Positions 28,345 through 37,612 of a stretch of DNA of 64,000 nt are shown piece after piece. Every line of letters begins with the position of its first letter. Positions within the stretch are counted from its first letter, which is position 1. Position numbers and translations under genes: made by a program. The notes under the pieces are model-generated. The model was not told where the DNA came from and did no database searches. It worked only from the letters and a program-made list of their open reading frames with translations. Source of the stretch: CAZELM01 sp964512995. GTDB lineage: Bacteria > CSSED10-310. The stretch spans positions 5,932-69,931 of the forward strand of contig CAZELM010000025.1 of the NCBI GenBank assembly GCA_964512995.1. The letters are read 5' to 3'.

Positions 28345-28690
28345 TTACTGGGAGAGGGTAAAGAAGGGATATGCACAAACCAACCTTTCTTACCTCACTT
28401 CTCCCGCCGGGAGAAGGACTGAGGGTGAGGGTAGCCAATCAATCACGTTCTGGTTAATGAATCTGGGATTGCTGGCGCGAGCAACTGCGCGATTCCTTGA
28501 AATTGTTGTGGCAGGTTTGAAACAGTAAACCGCCTGGTATAAAAGGAAACCGCCACGGTTCAAACCTGCCAGCGTCTTGTCACTCTCACCCCGCCGGCCC
28601 TGTTTGTGGATTGGTCCGTGCTGTTCCGGCCGGCGACCCTCTCCATTCATGGAGAAGAGTCGGGATGAGGCAAATTTTCAAGATCATTCA
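28345..28690. repeat. Dispersed GC-rich repeats upstream of the ATP-grasp gene
   Basis: No gene. The stretch 28371-28435 matches 18399-18460 (TTCTCCCGCCGGGAGAAGGA core). The stretch 28509-28570 has GGCAGGTTTGAAAC and its complement GGTTCAAACCTGCC as an inverted repeat. At 28576-28650 CTCACCCCGCCGGCC and CTGTTCCGGCCGGCGACCCTC match the 18.2-kb repeat. Confidence 0.75.
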
Positions 28691-28854
28691 CATCGTAAAA
28701 CTCCCGGACATCAAAAAGATGATGTTAGATCTTGAAATCATTCCAATAAGCGGATAAAAGAAGAAGTTGACACGATGCGCGTACCCCTCGGGGATATCCT
28801 GAGAAAAAATGATTCCGATAATGGAAATGATGTAAGATGTAAAAGGGAGGTATC

Positions 28855-30249
28855 ATGGACCTGCTTCACAGATTGAACAATGATTATGAACAGATCGTCG
28901 CTGGAACGGATCCCGTCAATCAAATGAAATATTTGCAGGCGGAGATGGCGAAAAAAGGGATGGACATGGAAATCAAAGGCGAAAAGCACCCCTTTCCGAC
29001 ATTCCTGAAGCCATACTTCGTCGATATGAAACATCGGCCGCTGATCGCCAAACACACCCGGAATATTATTCGAGGCGTTGAAAAGGTCGGGAAGCTGTTC
29101 CTCGAAGGATTCGACTTTGACGGATTGGTGTACCAGAAGGGGCTGATTGCGGAGTTATCCAAAGTGGACCCGATTTACCCGAGCTATCAGGTCATGGTCC
29201 GGCTGGATTGCTTTTACCATCCGGAAACCGCTGAGATGAAATTTCTGGAGTTCAACTGTGGTGATCCCAGCGGCATGGGCTGGAACGATGCGATGCTGGA
29301 TATCTTCATGACACTGACCGCCATCAAAAAGCTGGGCGAAAAGTATGATCTGCATACCGATCATCTCCTGAATACCCATCTCCAGGCCATGCTCAAAAAA
29401 TATAGCGAATTCTGTGCGGTGAAAGGGATCAAACCCAAAGACAAACCGACTTTCGCCATTGTCTGCTGGCGCGACTCCACCATTCTCAACGATGTTCTGG
29501 AGATCGTCAATCGATACAATGACCGGGGATATCCCACCGTATTTGCTGATCCATCCGATTTCCGGTATGATGGTAAAAACGTTTATGTAAAAGATACGCT
29601 GATCGATGCGGTATATCGGGACGCCATCGATGATTTCATCAAACCGCAGTTCTGGAATGGTGTTCAGAACATCATCCAGGCTTATCGGGATGGCAATATC
29701 TGTTTTGTCAATCCGGTACGAGCTGCCACCGGTGATTTCAAGACATTGCCGGCGATCATGAGCGATGAGAAATACCGGCATCTGTTCACGGATGAAGAGT
29801 GGGAAACGATGCAGGCGACCGTTCCCTGGACGCGCTTGATCCGGCCTGGTGAAATGGAAACGTATCGCGGTGAAACAGCCGAAATTTCCGCACTGCTGAA
29901 AGGAAATAAGAACAGCTTTGTTCTGAAGCCCAATGAAGGATATGGCGGATTCGGAATCTTCCTGGGAGTGGATTGTTCTCAGGCGCAATGGGAAGACGCC
30001 GTCAACAAGGCGACGGGTCCCGATCAGCATTATGCGGTTCAGGAGTTTGTCTCCATACCGGTCGACAAATTCCCCGTGGTCGAACATGGCGAATATAAAG
30101 GCTTCCAGCCCAAAAACATCAACATCAATTACTGGTCCCATGCCGGAGAATTCGCTGGCGCCTTTTTGAGAGCTGCTGCTGGCAATATCATCAATGTCCA
30201 TCAGGGCGGGGGTCTCGTTCCTGTTATTTTCGTCAGCGACAAGAAATAA
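28855..30249 (+). CDS. Circularly permuted ATP-grasp protein (glutathionylspermidine synthase-like)
   Basis: The 464-residue product belongs to the circularly permuted ATP-grasp group, enzymes that join a carboxylate to an amine using ATP. Supporting segments are FLEFNCGDPSGMGWND near residues 127-142, SFVLKPNEGYGGFGIFLG near residues 353-372 (the nucleotide-binding loop region), and a C-terminal VHQGGGLVPVIFV motif. There is no signal peptide or membrane segment. The start has AGGGAGG a few bases upstream. It is a single gene between two hairpin terminators. The substrate cannot be inferred; relatives act in peptide, polyamine or natural-product ligation, and I see no partner genes. Confidence 0.8.
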   Translation: MDLLHRLNNDYEQIVAGTDPVNQMKYLQAEMAKKGMDMEIKGEKHPFPTFLKPYFVDMKHRPLIAKHTRNIIRGVEKVGKLFLEGFDFDGLVYQKGLIAELSKVDPIYPSYQVMVRLDCFYHPETAEMKFLEFNCGDPSGMGWNDAMLDIFMTLTAIKKLGEKYDLHTDHLLNTHLQAMLKKYSEFCAVKGIKPKDKPTFAIVCWRDSTILNDVLEIVNRYNDRGYPTVFADPSDFRYDGKNVYVKDTLIDAVYRDAIDDFIKPQFWNGVQNIIQAYRDGNICFVNPVRAATGDFKTLPAIMSDEKYRHLFTDEEWETMQATVPWTRLIRPGEMETYRGETAEISALLKGNKNSFVLKPNEGYGGFGIFLGVDCSQAQWEDAVNKATGPDQHYAVQEFVSIPVDKFPVVEHGEYKGFQPKNININYWSHAGEFAGAFLRAAAGNIINVHQGGGLVPVIFVSDKK

Positions 30250-30266
30250 TATTCTGTTTCAAGATC

Positions 30267-30306
30267 CAGCCTTCAGAGAAAACAGTCTGAAGGCTGTTTG
30301 TTTTTC
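30267..30306 (+). terminator. Rho-independent terminator after ATP-grasp gene
   Basis: An 11-bp stem CAGCCTTCAGA/TCTGAAGGCTG with an eight-base loop is followed by TTTGTTTTT. Confidence 0.92.
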
Positions 30307-30396
30307 CGGACGTTCTCATGCGGCAGCCGGTACTATTACTTGCAAAGCCGGGGCATGATTTGTTGAACCTGCGGACGGAATGGACCAATCGAGTAA

Positions 30397-32442
30397 ATGA
30401 CACATTATCTGCATCGTATGTTTCTCAAAGGCGTTGATTACCTGAAAATTCACCAGAATACGTTCGTTATCCTCATATCCCTGATTATTGGCGTATGTGG
30501 CGGGTATGGCGCGATCTGTTTTCGGTTTATGATCAACACCGTTCAAATGCTGGCCATTGGCTCCGGGGAAGACGTTCTCGATATTGTCAGGCATACCCCC
30601 TGGTTTATCAAACTTTTCATTCCATCGATCGGCGGTCTGATCGTGGGTCCCATGGTCTACTTTTTCGCTCGGGAAGCCAAAGGGCATGGTGTCCCGGAGG
30701 TGATGGAAGCGGTGGCTCTCCGCGGTGGCAGGATCCGGCCACGGGTCGTCGCCATCAAAGCATTGGCATCCGCTATCACATTGGGAACGGGTGGATCAGT
30801 GGGCCGGGAAGGTCCGATCGTTCAGATCGGCTCAGCCATCGGCTCCACGGTCGGTCAACTCCTGAAATTCCCTCCCGAACGCGTCAAGATTCTGGTGGCG
30901 TGCGGTGCATCGGCTGGTATCGCCGCCACATTCAACGCGCCTATCACCGGGGTCTTGTTTGCCATAGAAATCATCCTCGGTAACTTTGCGATTCATACAT
31001 TCAGCCCTCTGGTGGTTTCCTCCGTCATCGCAACGGTCATCTCCAGGCACCATCTCGGCGATATTCCATCCTTTATTGTTCCGGTGTATGAACTGAAAAG
31101 CCCATGGGAACTCCCGTTATACCTGATCATGGGTACTCTGGTGGCGGGTGTTGGGCTGTTGTTCATGAATGCGATCCATTGGATGGAAGACCTGTTCAGA
31201 CGATTCCGGATTCCGGAATATCTGAAACCCGCAACCGGACTCATTGGCATGGGTGCACTGATCTGTTTCTTTCCGCATGTATATGGGAATGGATATCAGA
31301 CGATCACTCTGAGTCTCTCCAACAATCTCGGTTTCTGGATCATGCTTTCATTGATTCCGATCAAAATCCTGGCAACATCACTGACTCTGGGAGCTGGGGG
31401 ATCTGGTGGAGTATTTGCTCCGTCATTGTTCATCGGTGGGATTACTGGCGGCGCTTTCGGGAAACTGGTGCACTATCTTTTCCCCGCCGTTACGGGAGCC
31501 AGTGGTGCGTATGCGATGGTGGGGATGGGCGCTATGGTTGGAGCTGTGACTCATGCGCCGGTTACGGCCATTATCACCCTATTTGAACTGACAAATGATT
31601 ATAAGATCATTCTTCCGCTGATGGCGACATGTATCTTCGCCACGATGATCACATCCACGCTTCGGAAAGATTCCATTTACACCGCCAAATTGAGCCGACG
31701 GGGAGTGAATCTGAATATGGGTCTGGAATCCGCTGTAATGAATCGAAACACGGTCCAGGAGATCATGCATGTCAACATCCGGACCATTGATCCGGAAACA
31801 CCGTTTGAGCGGCTTTACAATGATATGATCAACTGCCGGGAAAATCATTACTATGTCGTGGAACTCGATGGTACATACCAGGGAGAGATATCACCGGACG
31901 ATATCATCCAGGTTCTCAATGTCGAAGGCATCGGTTCCAGACGTAAAGCAGCAGATCTGATTGATCGATCTTATCCGAATGTATCCCCGGATACAACGCT
32001 CATGCAGTGCATCCGGATCTTTTGTGTTACCGGTGTTCAGGAACTGCCCGTGGTGGATATCACCACGCATCAATTTCTTGGAATCATCAGCTATCGGGAT
32101 ATTTTTACGCTTTACAATCGTGAGATTCTCCGGGAAGGAACGCTCGGATTGAAATTTGTCACGCGGTCTGAGGCGGAACCCCGAAGTGATTATGTCAATA
32201 TTCCAGATGGCTATTCTGTTGAATTGATCCCGGTTGTGGGGAAGATGGCAGATCGGTCCATTCGTGATCTGGAGCTTCGAGGGAAATATGACATCACCAT
32301 CGTTGCGATCAAGCCACCGGAGGGCAGAGAGATCAGCTCAGAGATTCCAAGCCCAGACCGGATTCTGACGCGGCGGGATGCCTTGATCGTTGTCGGGAGA
32401 CGTGAAAATATCCTTCGGATGCGCAAGGAATTGATGCACTGA
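30397..32442 (+). CDS. ClC chloride channel/antiporter with CBS and RCK_C domains
   Basis: The 681-residue protein starts with a ClC transporter domain of about ten or more membrane helices. The selectivity motif GTGGSVGREGP is at residues 130-140 (gating Glu138), and the second motif GAGGSGGVFAP is at 332-342. Two CBS motifs follow (about 455-575), where adenine nucleotides may regulate the channel. A C-terminal RCK_C/TrkA_C-like domain (about 590-680, with LELRGKYDITIVAI) may bind another ligand. It moves chloride or other anions across the inner membrane, either as a channel or coupled to protons. The ATG at 30397 has only a weak ribosome site; a second ATG at 30418 is possible. It stands alone, followed by repeats. 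Confidence 0.93.
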   Translation: MTHYLHRMFLKGVDYLKIHQNTFVILISLIIGVCGGYGAICFRFMINTVQMLAIGSGEDVLDIVRHTPWFIKLFIPSIGGLIVGPMVYFFAREAKGHGVPEVMEAVALRGGRIRPRVVAIKALASAITLGTGGSVGREGPIVQIGSAIGSTVGQLLKFPPERVKILVACGASAGIAATFNAPITGVLFAIEIILGNFAIHTFSPLVVSSVIATVISRHHLGDIPSFIVPVYELKSPWELPLYLIMGTLVAGVGLLFMNAIHWMEDLFRRFRIPEYLKPATGLIGMGALICFFPHVYGNGYQTITLSLSNNLGFWIMLSLIPIKILATSLTLGAGGSGGVFAPSLFIGGITGGAFGKLVHYLFPAVTGASGAYAMVGMGAMVGAVTHAPVTAIITLFELTNDYKIILPLMATCIFATMITSTLRKDSIYTAKLSRRGVNLNMGLESAVMNRNTVQEIMHVNIRTIDPETPFERLYNDMINCRENHYYVVELDGTYQGEISPDDIIQVLNVEGIGSRRKAADLIDRSYPNVSPDTTLMQCIRIFCVTGVQELPVVDITTHQFLGIISYRDIFTLYNREILREGTLGLKFVTRSEAEPRSDYVNIPDGYSVELIPVVGKMADRSIRDLELRGKYDITIVAIKPPEGREISSEIPSPDRILTRRDALIVVGRRENILRMRKELMH

Positions 32443-32479
32443 ATGGTATCATTCAACGATATTGCAGCTATCCCTATAT

Positions 32480-32503
32480 GTAGAAGCGGCATCCTGCCGC
32501 TTT
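32480..32503. repeat. Palindromic repeat AGCGGCATCCTGCCGCT, copy 1
   Basis: This 24-base stretch is identical to 35582-35605 and centres on a GCGGCA...TGCCGC inverted repeat. Confidence 0.8.
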
Positions 32504-32523
32504 GCTTCGGTTTTAGATGTGCA

Positions 32524-32627
32524 AGATCCTCTTCACCCTCTCCCAACGCAGTGTCCGGGAGAGGGACGTCGGCCGGAACAGCGCGGATCAATCCATCGAC
32601 ATGGCTGGCGGGTTGAGGGAATTCCGC
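32524..32627. repeat. Dispersed GC-rich repeat copy
   Basis: CCCTCTCCCAACGCAGTGTCCGGGAGAGGG is an inverted repeat of the same family as 18661-18690, here in the opposite orientation. It is followed by CGGCCGGAACAGCGCGGATCAATCCAT, the complement of the 18.2-kb repeat end. Confidence 0.75.
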
Positions 32628-32718
32628 CGATGCCGTTTTTCGTGTATGTGAGACCGGTGACGGAATGGCCACTTCGCTAATTTCGTCACATATCGATCGA
32701 CGTGATCGCTTATTGGAT

Positions 32719-33000
32719 TTAGGGTGTGCTTTTCATTTCGGTCACATAGTTCAATCGCAGATTGGTGAGCGTGGTGGTCAGAAGCGTTTCTTCCTTATCC
32801 GTCAGATTATTGCGGGTTTTTTCCTGAAGCATACTGAGCATTTCAATGTTCATCTCCGCCATTTCCAGATCCCGTTCGATCTGATTGGTGACAGGATTGG
32901 GCGATTTTCCCAGAGACATCATGGCTGCATTGGCCAGGGACAACACGAGATTGGTGAACAGCACTTCGTTCAGCATATTGGCTGGAATTCCCTTGATCAT
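32719..33000 (-). CDS. DUF1844 family protein
   Basis: A small protein of about 93 residues matching DUF1844: the LSLANAAMMSLGKSPNPVT segment, then the helical stretch IERDLEMAEMNIEMLSMLQEKT, and a final LTDKEETLL helix. Its function is unknown; in many bacteria it is a small helical cytoplasmic protein. I chose ATG 33000 because AAGGAG lies at the right distance, inside the last codons of ridA; an upstream ATG at 33051 would overlap ridA by 47 bp. It is the last gene of the phr-nth-ridA operon. Confidence 0.82.
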   Translation of the reverse strand: MIKGIPANMLNEVLFTNLVLSLANAAMMSLGKSPNPVTNQIERDLEMAEMNIEMLSMLQEKTRNNLTDKEETLLTTTLTNLRLNYVTEMKSTP

Positions 33001-33004
33001 ACGG

Positions 33005-33403
33005 TCATGCTCCTTCAGATGTCCGATACATCGCAATGCAGGATATTTCAATCAGCACATCCCGGGGGAGCCGGGCGACTTCGACGCATTCCCGAGCCGG
33101 TGGATCCATTCGAAAGACGTCTCCATAGATCTGATTGACAACCGCAAAATCATTCATATCTTTCAAAAAAATCGTGACCTTCACCACGTCTTCCGGCCAT
33201 AAATTCTGATCACTCAGCAATCCCTGAATATTTGCCAGAACCTGTCGTGTCTGGGCTTTGATATCATTCGGTTCGATCTCTCCGGTCCGTGGATCAATGG
33301 GGATCTGGCCGGATAGAAATAAAAGCTGACCGGCTCGGATTCCCTGAGAGTAGGGGCCGATAGCCTTGGGGGCTTTATCGGAACAAATCGGTTTTCGGGT
33401 CAT
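33005..33403 (-). CDS. ridA: RidA family reactive-intermediate deaminase
   Basis: RidA hydrolyses reactive enamine/imine intermediates made by PLP enzymes. The 132-residue length is typical. The N-terminal AIGPYSQ motif, SGQIPIDPRTG, and the active-site Arg104 in PPARECVEV are all present, along with the closing RDVLIEISCIA strand. It sits 26 bp after nth and 4 bp before the DUF1844 gene in one operon, on the minus strand, with GGAG upstream of the ATG. Confidence 0.93.
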   Translation of the reverse strand: MTRKPICSDKAPKAIGPYSQGIRAGQLLFLSGQIPIDPRTGEIEPNDIKAQTRQVLANIQGLLSDQNLWPEDVVKVTIFLKDMNDFAVVNQIYGDVFRMDPPARECVEVARLPRDVLIEISCIAMYRTSEGA

Positions 33404-33429
33404 CGTATGTCTGCTCCTTTAGAAATAGT

Positions 33430-34095
33430 TCAATCGGTTTCCTCGTTTATATCGAGGCCGTTTCGTTGGCATAGATCGTAAATCGAACAGCCCGTGCATT
33501 GGGGGTTGCGGGATTTGCATATCCTTCGTCCGTGGATGATCAGCAGATGGGAGGCGGTCATCCATTGATTTTCCGGTAACAATGCCTTGATATCAAATTC
33601 GATCTTATCCGGATCGGTGTGGGATGTCAGTCCCATCCGATAGCTCAGCCGTTTGACATGGGTATCGACCATCACAGCGGGTTTTCCATAGGCATTCCCC
33701 AGCACACAGTTCGCTGTTTTTCGGCCGATCCCGTCCAACTGGAGGAGTTCTTCCATCGTATCCGGAACCTGTCCGCCATGTTTTTCAAGGATGGCTGCAC
33801 AACATTTCCGGATCGCGGTCGCTTTGTTGCGAAAGAATCCGGTGGATCGGATATCGTTTTCCAGTTCTTCCTGGGAGGCATTGGCAAAGGCTTCAATCGT
33901 CGGGTATTTCCGGAACAAGGCAGGAGTCACCATATTGACACGGGCATCTGTGCATTGAGCCGATAAAATCGTCGCTATCGTGCATTGCAGCGGGTTTTCA
34001 AAATCCAGCGGATGACGAATTTCCGGATAATCCTGTCCCAGACGGGCGACAATCGCCAATGCCCGTTGCTTCAATTGCACGTTCGACTCTCCCAT
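33430..34095 (-). CDS. nth: Endonuclease III (DNA glycosylase/AP lyase)
   Basis: This enzyme removes oxidised pyrimidines from DNA and cleaves the abasic site. The protein is about 221 residues. The helix-hairpin-helix LDGIGRKTANCVLG carries the catalytic Lys126, and Asp144 lies in VDTHVKRL. The C-terminal 4Fe-4S loop has the spacing C-X6-C-X2-C-X5-C. I chose ATG 34095, preceded by AAGGAGTGGTC; a longer frame to 34155 would overlap phr. It lies 23 bp after the photolyase gene, so two DNA repair enzymes share an operon. Confidence 0.95.
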   Translation of the reverse strand: MGESNVQLKQRALAIVARLGQDYPEIRHPLDFENPLQCTIATILSAQCTDARVNMVTPALFRKYPTIEAFANASQEELENDIRSTGFFRNKATAIRKCCAAILEKHGGQVPDTMEELLQLDGIGRKTANCVLGNAYGKPAVMVDTHVKRLSYRMGLTSHTDPDKIEFDIKALLPENQWMTASHLLIIHGRRICKSRNPQCTGCSIYDLCQRNGLDINEETD

Positions 34096-34118
34096 GACCA
34101 CTCCTTTCTGATCCAATT

Positions 34119-35531
34119 TCAGGCTGTATGTATACCTGATCCGGAAGTGCGACACAGTCGCTCCACCTGTTCGATGTATTTTAGGACATTAAATTTGGAT
34201 TTGCACCCTTTATCGTTCATATACCGAATTTTTCCGAAAATCGGGCGATCCATCCATGGCCGGTCGTGGAGTCCACCAATGCTCCAGGCGATCCCGGCAT
34301 ATCCGTTGGGATCCCGGCCGTCGAGTTGGTAGGTGTCATTCAAATGAATGGTTGTGCGGAGGGCTTCTTCGGGTGAAGGACTCCATTCCAGTATCTTTTT
34401 TGCCCAGTACATGCGCATGTATCCATGCATTTTGCCTCGTAAGATCATCTCTTTCTGAGCGGCATTCCATAACGGATCATGCGTCCGGGCTCCATCGAGG
34501 TCGGCCATATTGTAGATGTATTCGCGAGTGTCGTTCCGATGATCCTGAAGGGTTCGTTTTGCCCACTCCGGAAATCCATCCATCGAGTCATATTGTGGAT
34601 TGTAGAAACAAAAGTTATCCGACAACTCCCGTCGGACAATCATCTCTTCCAGAAACGCATCTTTTGAAAGGAGTATATCGTGTTCCCGGTCCGCATGGAT
34701 GGCCGCAGTCATGATCTCTTTTGCGACTCGTTGGGGAGATATCTGTCCGAAATGCAGATAGGGAGACAGATCGGATTGGGCATCCGCAACCGGATCGTTT
34801 CGGAACCGATGATAATCCGGCAATTTTTGTTTGAGGAACTGATTCAATGTGTGCCTGGCTGACTGCTCACCCGGAACGAGCCATGAAATGGGTTTGACGC
34901 TGGAATCCACCCGGAGCGATTGCTGGATGTGCGGCCAGTCGGTTCGGTCGAAATCCAATGTCATCGGCTGAGATTGTAAGCGTGGGACAGCATCCATGTA
35001 TTCCGGAAGACACTGATGGATTTTTCGGCGGAGGATGGCGGCATTGAATGCCTGTTTCGGATACAAACGCCAGCAGGGAATGATATTGTGCGCATCGATT
35101 TCCATGAAGGGTATCGTTATCTGATCGATGAGGCGGATTCTCCAGTGCTGTTTTATCCGGAGTGGATCGAAGTCGGTCAACAGCGCTCCCGCGCCGGTTT
35201 CCTGTAAAAATTGAGGCAGTGTCTGCCCCGGATCACCTGTCCGCAGCACAAACGGAATATGCAGATCTTCCAGATGTGATTCAATTTCCTTGAGACCATC
35301 CAGCATGAACTGGTATTGGCGGAGCGTCGCCTTTAAAAATTCCGGAACGAGACAAAATAAAACGATCAGGGGCTGGTGATATGCCAGCGACATGGCCTGA
35401 GCGATCTGTAAAGCCCAGTTATCATCAACACGCTGATCGCGGCTCATCCAGTAAACAACCGGACCTTGTTCGTATCTTTTGGGATTCAGTGCCCGTATCC
35501 GGCGTTCATCGATATGAAACTCCGCAGACAT
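34119..35531 (-). CDS. phr: Class II deoxyribodipyrimidine photolyase
   Basis: Photolyase uses FAD and light to reverse cyclobutane pyrimidine dimers. The 470-residue product is of class II: the N-terminal photolyase domain contains YWMSRDQRVDDNWAL, and the FAD domain carries the class II signatures MRMYWAKKILEWS and LDGRDPNGYAGIAW with a closing GGLHDRPW. AAGGAG stands upstream of the ATG. It heads an operon with nth, ridA and a DUF1844 gene. Photolyase implies that the organism, or its ancestors, met light at least at times. Confidence 0.95.
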   Translation of the reverse strand: MSAEFHIDERRIRALNPKRYEQGPVVYWMSRDQRVDDNWALQIAQAMSLAYHQPLIVLFCLVPEFLKATLRQYQFMLDGLKEIESHLEDLHIPFVLRTGDPGQTLPQFLQETGAGALLTDFDPLRIKQHWRIRLIDQITIPFMEIDAHNIIPCWRLYPKQAFNAAILRRKIHQCLPEYMDAVPRLQSQPMTLDFDRTDWPHIQQSLRVDSSVKPISWLVPGEQSARHTLNQFLKQKLPDYHRFRNDPVADAQSDLSPYLHFGQISPQRVAKEIMTAAIHADREHDILLSKDAFLEEMIVRRELSDNFCFYNPQYDSMDGFPEWAKRTLQDHRNDTREYIYNMADLDGARTHDPLWNAAQKEMILRGKMHGYMRMYWAKKILEWSPSPEEALRTTIHLNDTYQLDGRDPNGYAGIAWSIGGLHDRPWMDRPIFGKIRYMNDKGCKSKFNVLKYIEQVERLCRTSGSGIHTA

Positions 35532-35581
35532 ACATCACTCCTTCTAAAGCCATTCCTTAAAAATCGACCGACAGATCCAAA

Positions 35582-35605
35582 GTAGAAGCGGCATCCTGCC
35601 GCTTT
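35582..35605. repeat. Palindromic repeat AGCGGCATCCTGCCGCT, copy 2
   Basis: Identical to 32480-32503 over 24 bases and in the same orientation, lying upstream of the phr start. Confidence 0.8.
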
Positions 35606-35699
35606 CCTCTATTTACAAACGTGATCTAACATCTTCATGCTGTTTCGCAACGCGGCTGGAAATCGCGTCTACTTTTGCTGAAGTCTTTGGTGAATTTCT

Positions 35700-36152
35700 T
35701 TACTGCAACTGCGATTCAAACCACTTTCTGAAATGATTGAACCGAGGGAAAAAGCCGAGATCCATAATAATGGAAATCCCGAAAAACAGATAAAAGAATA
35801 ATTTATTCCCAACCATAAGAAACAGAACCAGTCCGAGGATCGCCGGGATTTCCACCAATGCCATAATGAGCACAGATTTTTTCATGAAACATTGTGTCAG
35901 ATTGTTTCGGGTCAGATGATATTTCCGGCTCATCGGGTGAAATTTCAAAGAACTCAAAAAGACGAAAATCACAACATTGATCAACAGAAATGCAAGTGCC
36001 AGTTTATTGGCAGGTGCTTCCGGCACAAAACCTGAAAATGGATGGAACCGGCCATCCAGATACTCCACAACGACTGCGTAAATCGCCAGATTGAATCCCC
36101 CCAAAAAACCGATCAGTCTGATCTTGTTATATTCGATTCTGAGTTCGTCCAT
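35700..36152 (-). CDS. Small membrane protein, unknown function
   Basis: About 150 residues with four predicted membrane helices: LIGFLGGFNLAIYAVVVEYL, LALAFLLINVVIFVFL, VLIMALVEIPAILGLVLFLM and FFYLFFGISIIMDLGFF. The two hydrophilic ends look cytoplasmic, and the last ten residues are basic and aromatic. I do not recognise a family. ATG 36152 follows AGGAGG at five bases; an upstream Met at 36221 is less likely. It is separated from phr by 168 bp holding a palindromic repeat, so cotranscription is uncertain. Confidence 0.75.
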   Translation of the reverse strand: MDELRIEYNKIRLIGFLGGFNLAIYAVVVEYLDGRFHPFSGFVPEAPANKLALAFLLINVVIFVFLSSLKFHPMSRKYHLTRNNLTQCFMKKSVLIMALVEIPAILGLVLFLMVGNKLFFYLFFGISIIMDLGFFPRFNHFRKWFESQLQ

Positions 36153-36287
36153 TGGACCTCCTGTACGAATGGATGAATTACCATGCGATAATATCTTTTG
36201 ATTATAGTTTTTTTCTTCCACTCCCGCAATACGGCATGCTGATAATCTTCAGAGCTTCCAGCCAGTGAGATCTGGTTTCCGCGCCTT

Positions 36288-36316
36288 TTGACCTCATCTC
36301 CTGTTCGGGGTATAGT
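36288..36316 (+). promoter_or_regulatory. Putative sigma70 promoter of the TPR-esterase operon
   Basis: TTGACC (36288-36293) and TATAGT (36311-36316) have a 17-bp spacer, 36 bp before the ATG at 36352. This is the cleanest promoter-like site in the window. Confidence 0.6.
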
Positions 36317-36351
36317 AGGGATGGCTGTTAGATACCAATCGGGAGGTGACT

Positions 36352-37560
36352 ATGAAACATGATTTACATCGCAACCCCATTTGGAAATTCGCTCTGATCG
36401 CATTTCTGAGCATTTTGGCGATCTGTCCGACCGGATTTGTCCAGGAACCGGAGCCGACGATGCCAGCCCATCAACTGGGGAAATCCTATCTGGAAATCGC
36501 TACGGATTATCTGATGGAAAAAGACCTGAAAATGGCTACGCAATATTACCGGTTATGGCTGGCGGCCAGTCCCCGGGATATGAATGCCTGGTATAACCTG
36601 GCTTGCTGCTGGGCGCTTTCCGGTGAGAAAATGTTTGCGGTCGATGCATTTGAGAAGGCAGTGGAATCCGGATGGTCCGATGCGGACCACGCCAGACAGG
36701 ATACGGATCTCGATTTGATCCGGGAGGAGTCACGATTCAAAGCGGCGTTGGCTCAGTGTGAAAAACAGACTGAAATAACCGGTGGTCCTCAAGGTTATCA
36801 GCGTCAGACACTGGAGATGAGCTGTCATGGAACATATATTGTTGCATTGCCACCCGACTATGAAACATCCGGGAAAACATATCCCGTCTGTGTGATACTT
36901 CACGGGAGAGGCTCCTCGGAACTCCGTCATGGCGAACTCGCAGACACTCTGGGGCGCGATGGCATCATCTATGTCGCTCCCCGATCGCCTTATCCGGTAT
37001 TGGGAGGAGCATCCATGGCCAAGGAAGGCGCTTACTCCATCTGGCCTCCGTTCGATATCCCAGGTGAAGTTGAACCCGAAATTGTTCCGGAGAGTGTGGA
37101 GTGGGTGTTTGCCTGTGTCAAAGATGTTCAGAAAAAGTACCGCACCGAAGGCAAAAAAGTATTCATTCTGGGGCATAGTCAGGGAGCTGGCCTGGCCAAT
37201 GCCTGCGCATTGCTCCACCCGGAAAAAGTAAGCTCTTATCTGGCATATGCCGGATTTCTTCCCGAATTATTGAAAAACGACAAATATTTTCAATCGCTCA
37301 AACGAAAAAAAGTCAAACCCGTGATCGTTCACTGTACTGAGGATACCGTCGTTCCGATCGCGTCCTCCCGTGAGATCGAAACCTATCTGAAACGTGCGGG
37401 AGCAACGTATACGTTCCAAGAACTCCATGGTGATCACCGTATCAATGACGGTGTCCATGATATCATTCAGAAATGGCTGGATACTGAAGTCCGCCATAAC
37501 CCCCGGCATGGCACGTCAGAAACACGACAGACTGAACGCGGTACGTCAGCGACACAATAA
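36352..37560 (+). CDS. TPR-containing secreted alpha/beta hydrolase (esterase-like)
   Basis: The product is about 402 residues with an N-terminal hydrophobic segment (FALIAFLSILAICPTGFV) that should act as a signal peptide. One or two TPR units follow (about residues 45-110, with AWYNLACCWALSG). A phospholipase/carboxylesterase-type alpha/beta hydrolase domain comes next: HGRG oxyanion region near residue 184, nucleophile elbow GHSQGAG with Ser276, an acid in CTEDTVVP, and the catalytic His in HGDHRI. It is probably an extracytoplasmic esterase. Start ATG 36352 follows GGGAGG. It precedes the DUF362 gene by 52 bp and may share its transcript. Confidence 0.85.
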   Translation: MKHDLHRNPIWKFALIAFLSILAICPTGFVQEPEPTMPAHQLGKSYLEIATDYLMEKDLKMATQYYRLWLAASPRDMNAWYNLACCWALSGEKMFAVDAFEKAVESGWSDADHARQDTDLDLIREESRFKAALAQCEKQTEITGGPQGYQRQTLEMSCHGTYIVALPPDYETSGKTYPVCVILHGRGSSELRHGELADTLGRDGIIYVAPRSPYPVLGGASMAKEGAYSIWPPFDIPGEVEPEIVPESVEWVFACVKDVQKKYRTEGKKVFILGHSQGAGLANACALLHPEKVSSYLAYAGFLPELLKNDKYFQSLKRKKVKPVIVHCTEDTVVPIASSREIETYLKRAGATYTFQELHGDHRINDGVHDIIQKWLDTEVRHNPRHGTSETRQTERGTSATQ

Positions 37561-37612
37561 AATACAACCCCAACGTGGAGCTTCAGCGACACACACCATA
37601 AGGATAACTGAT

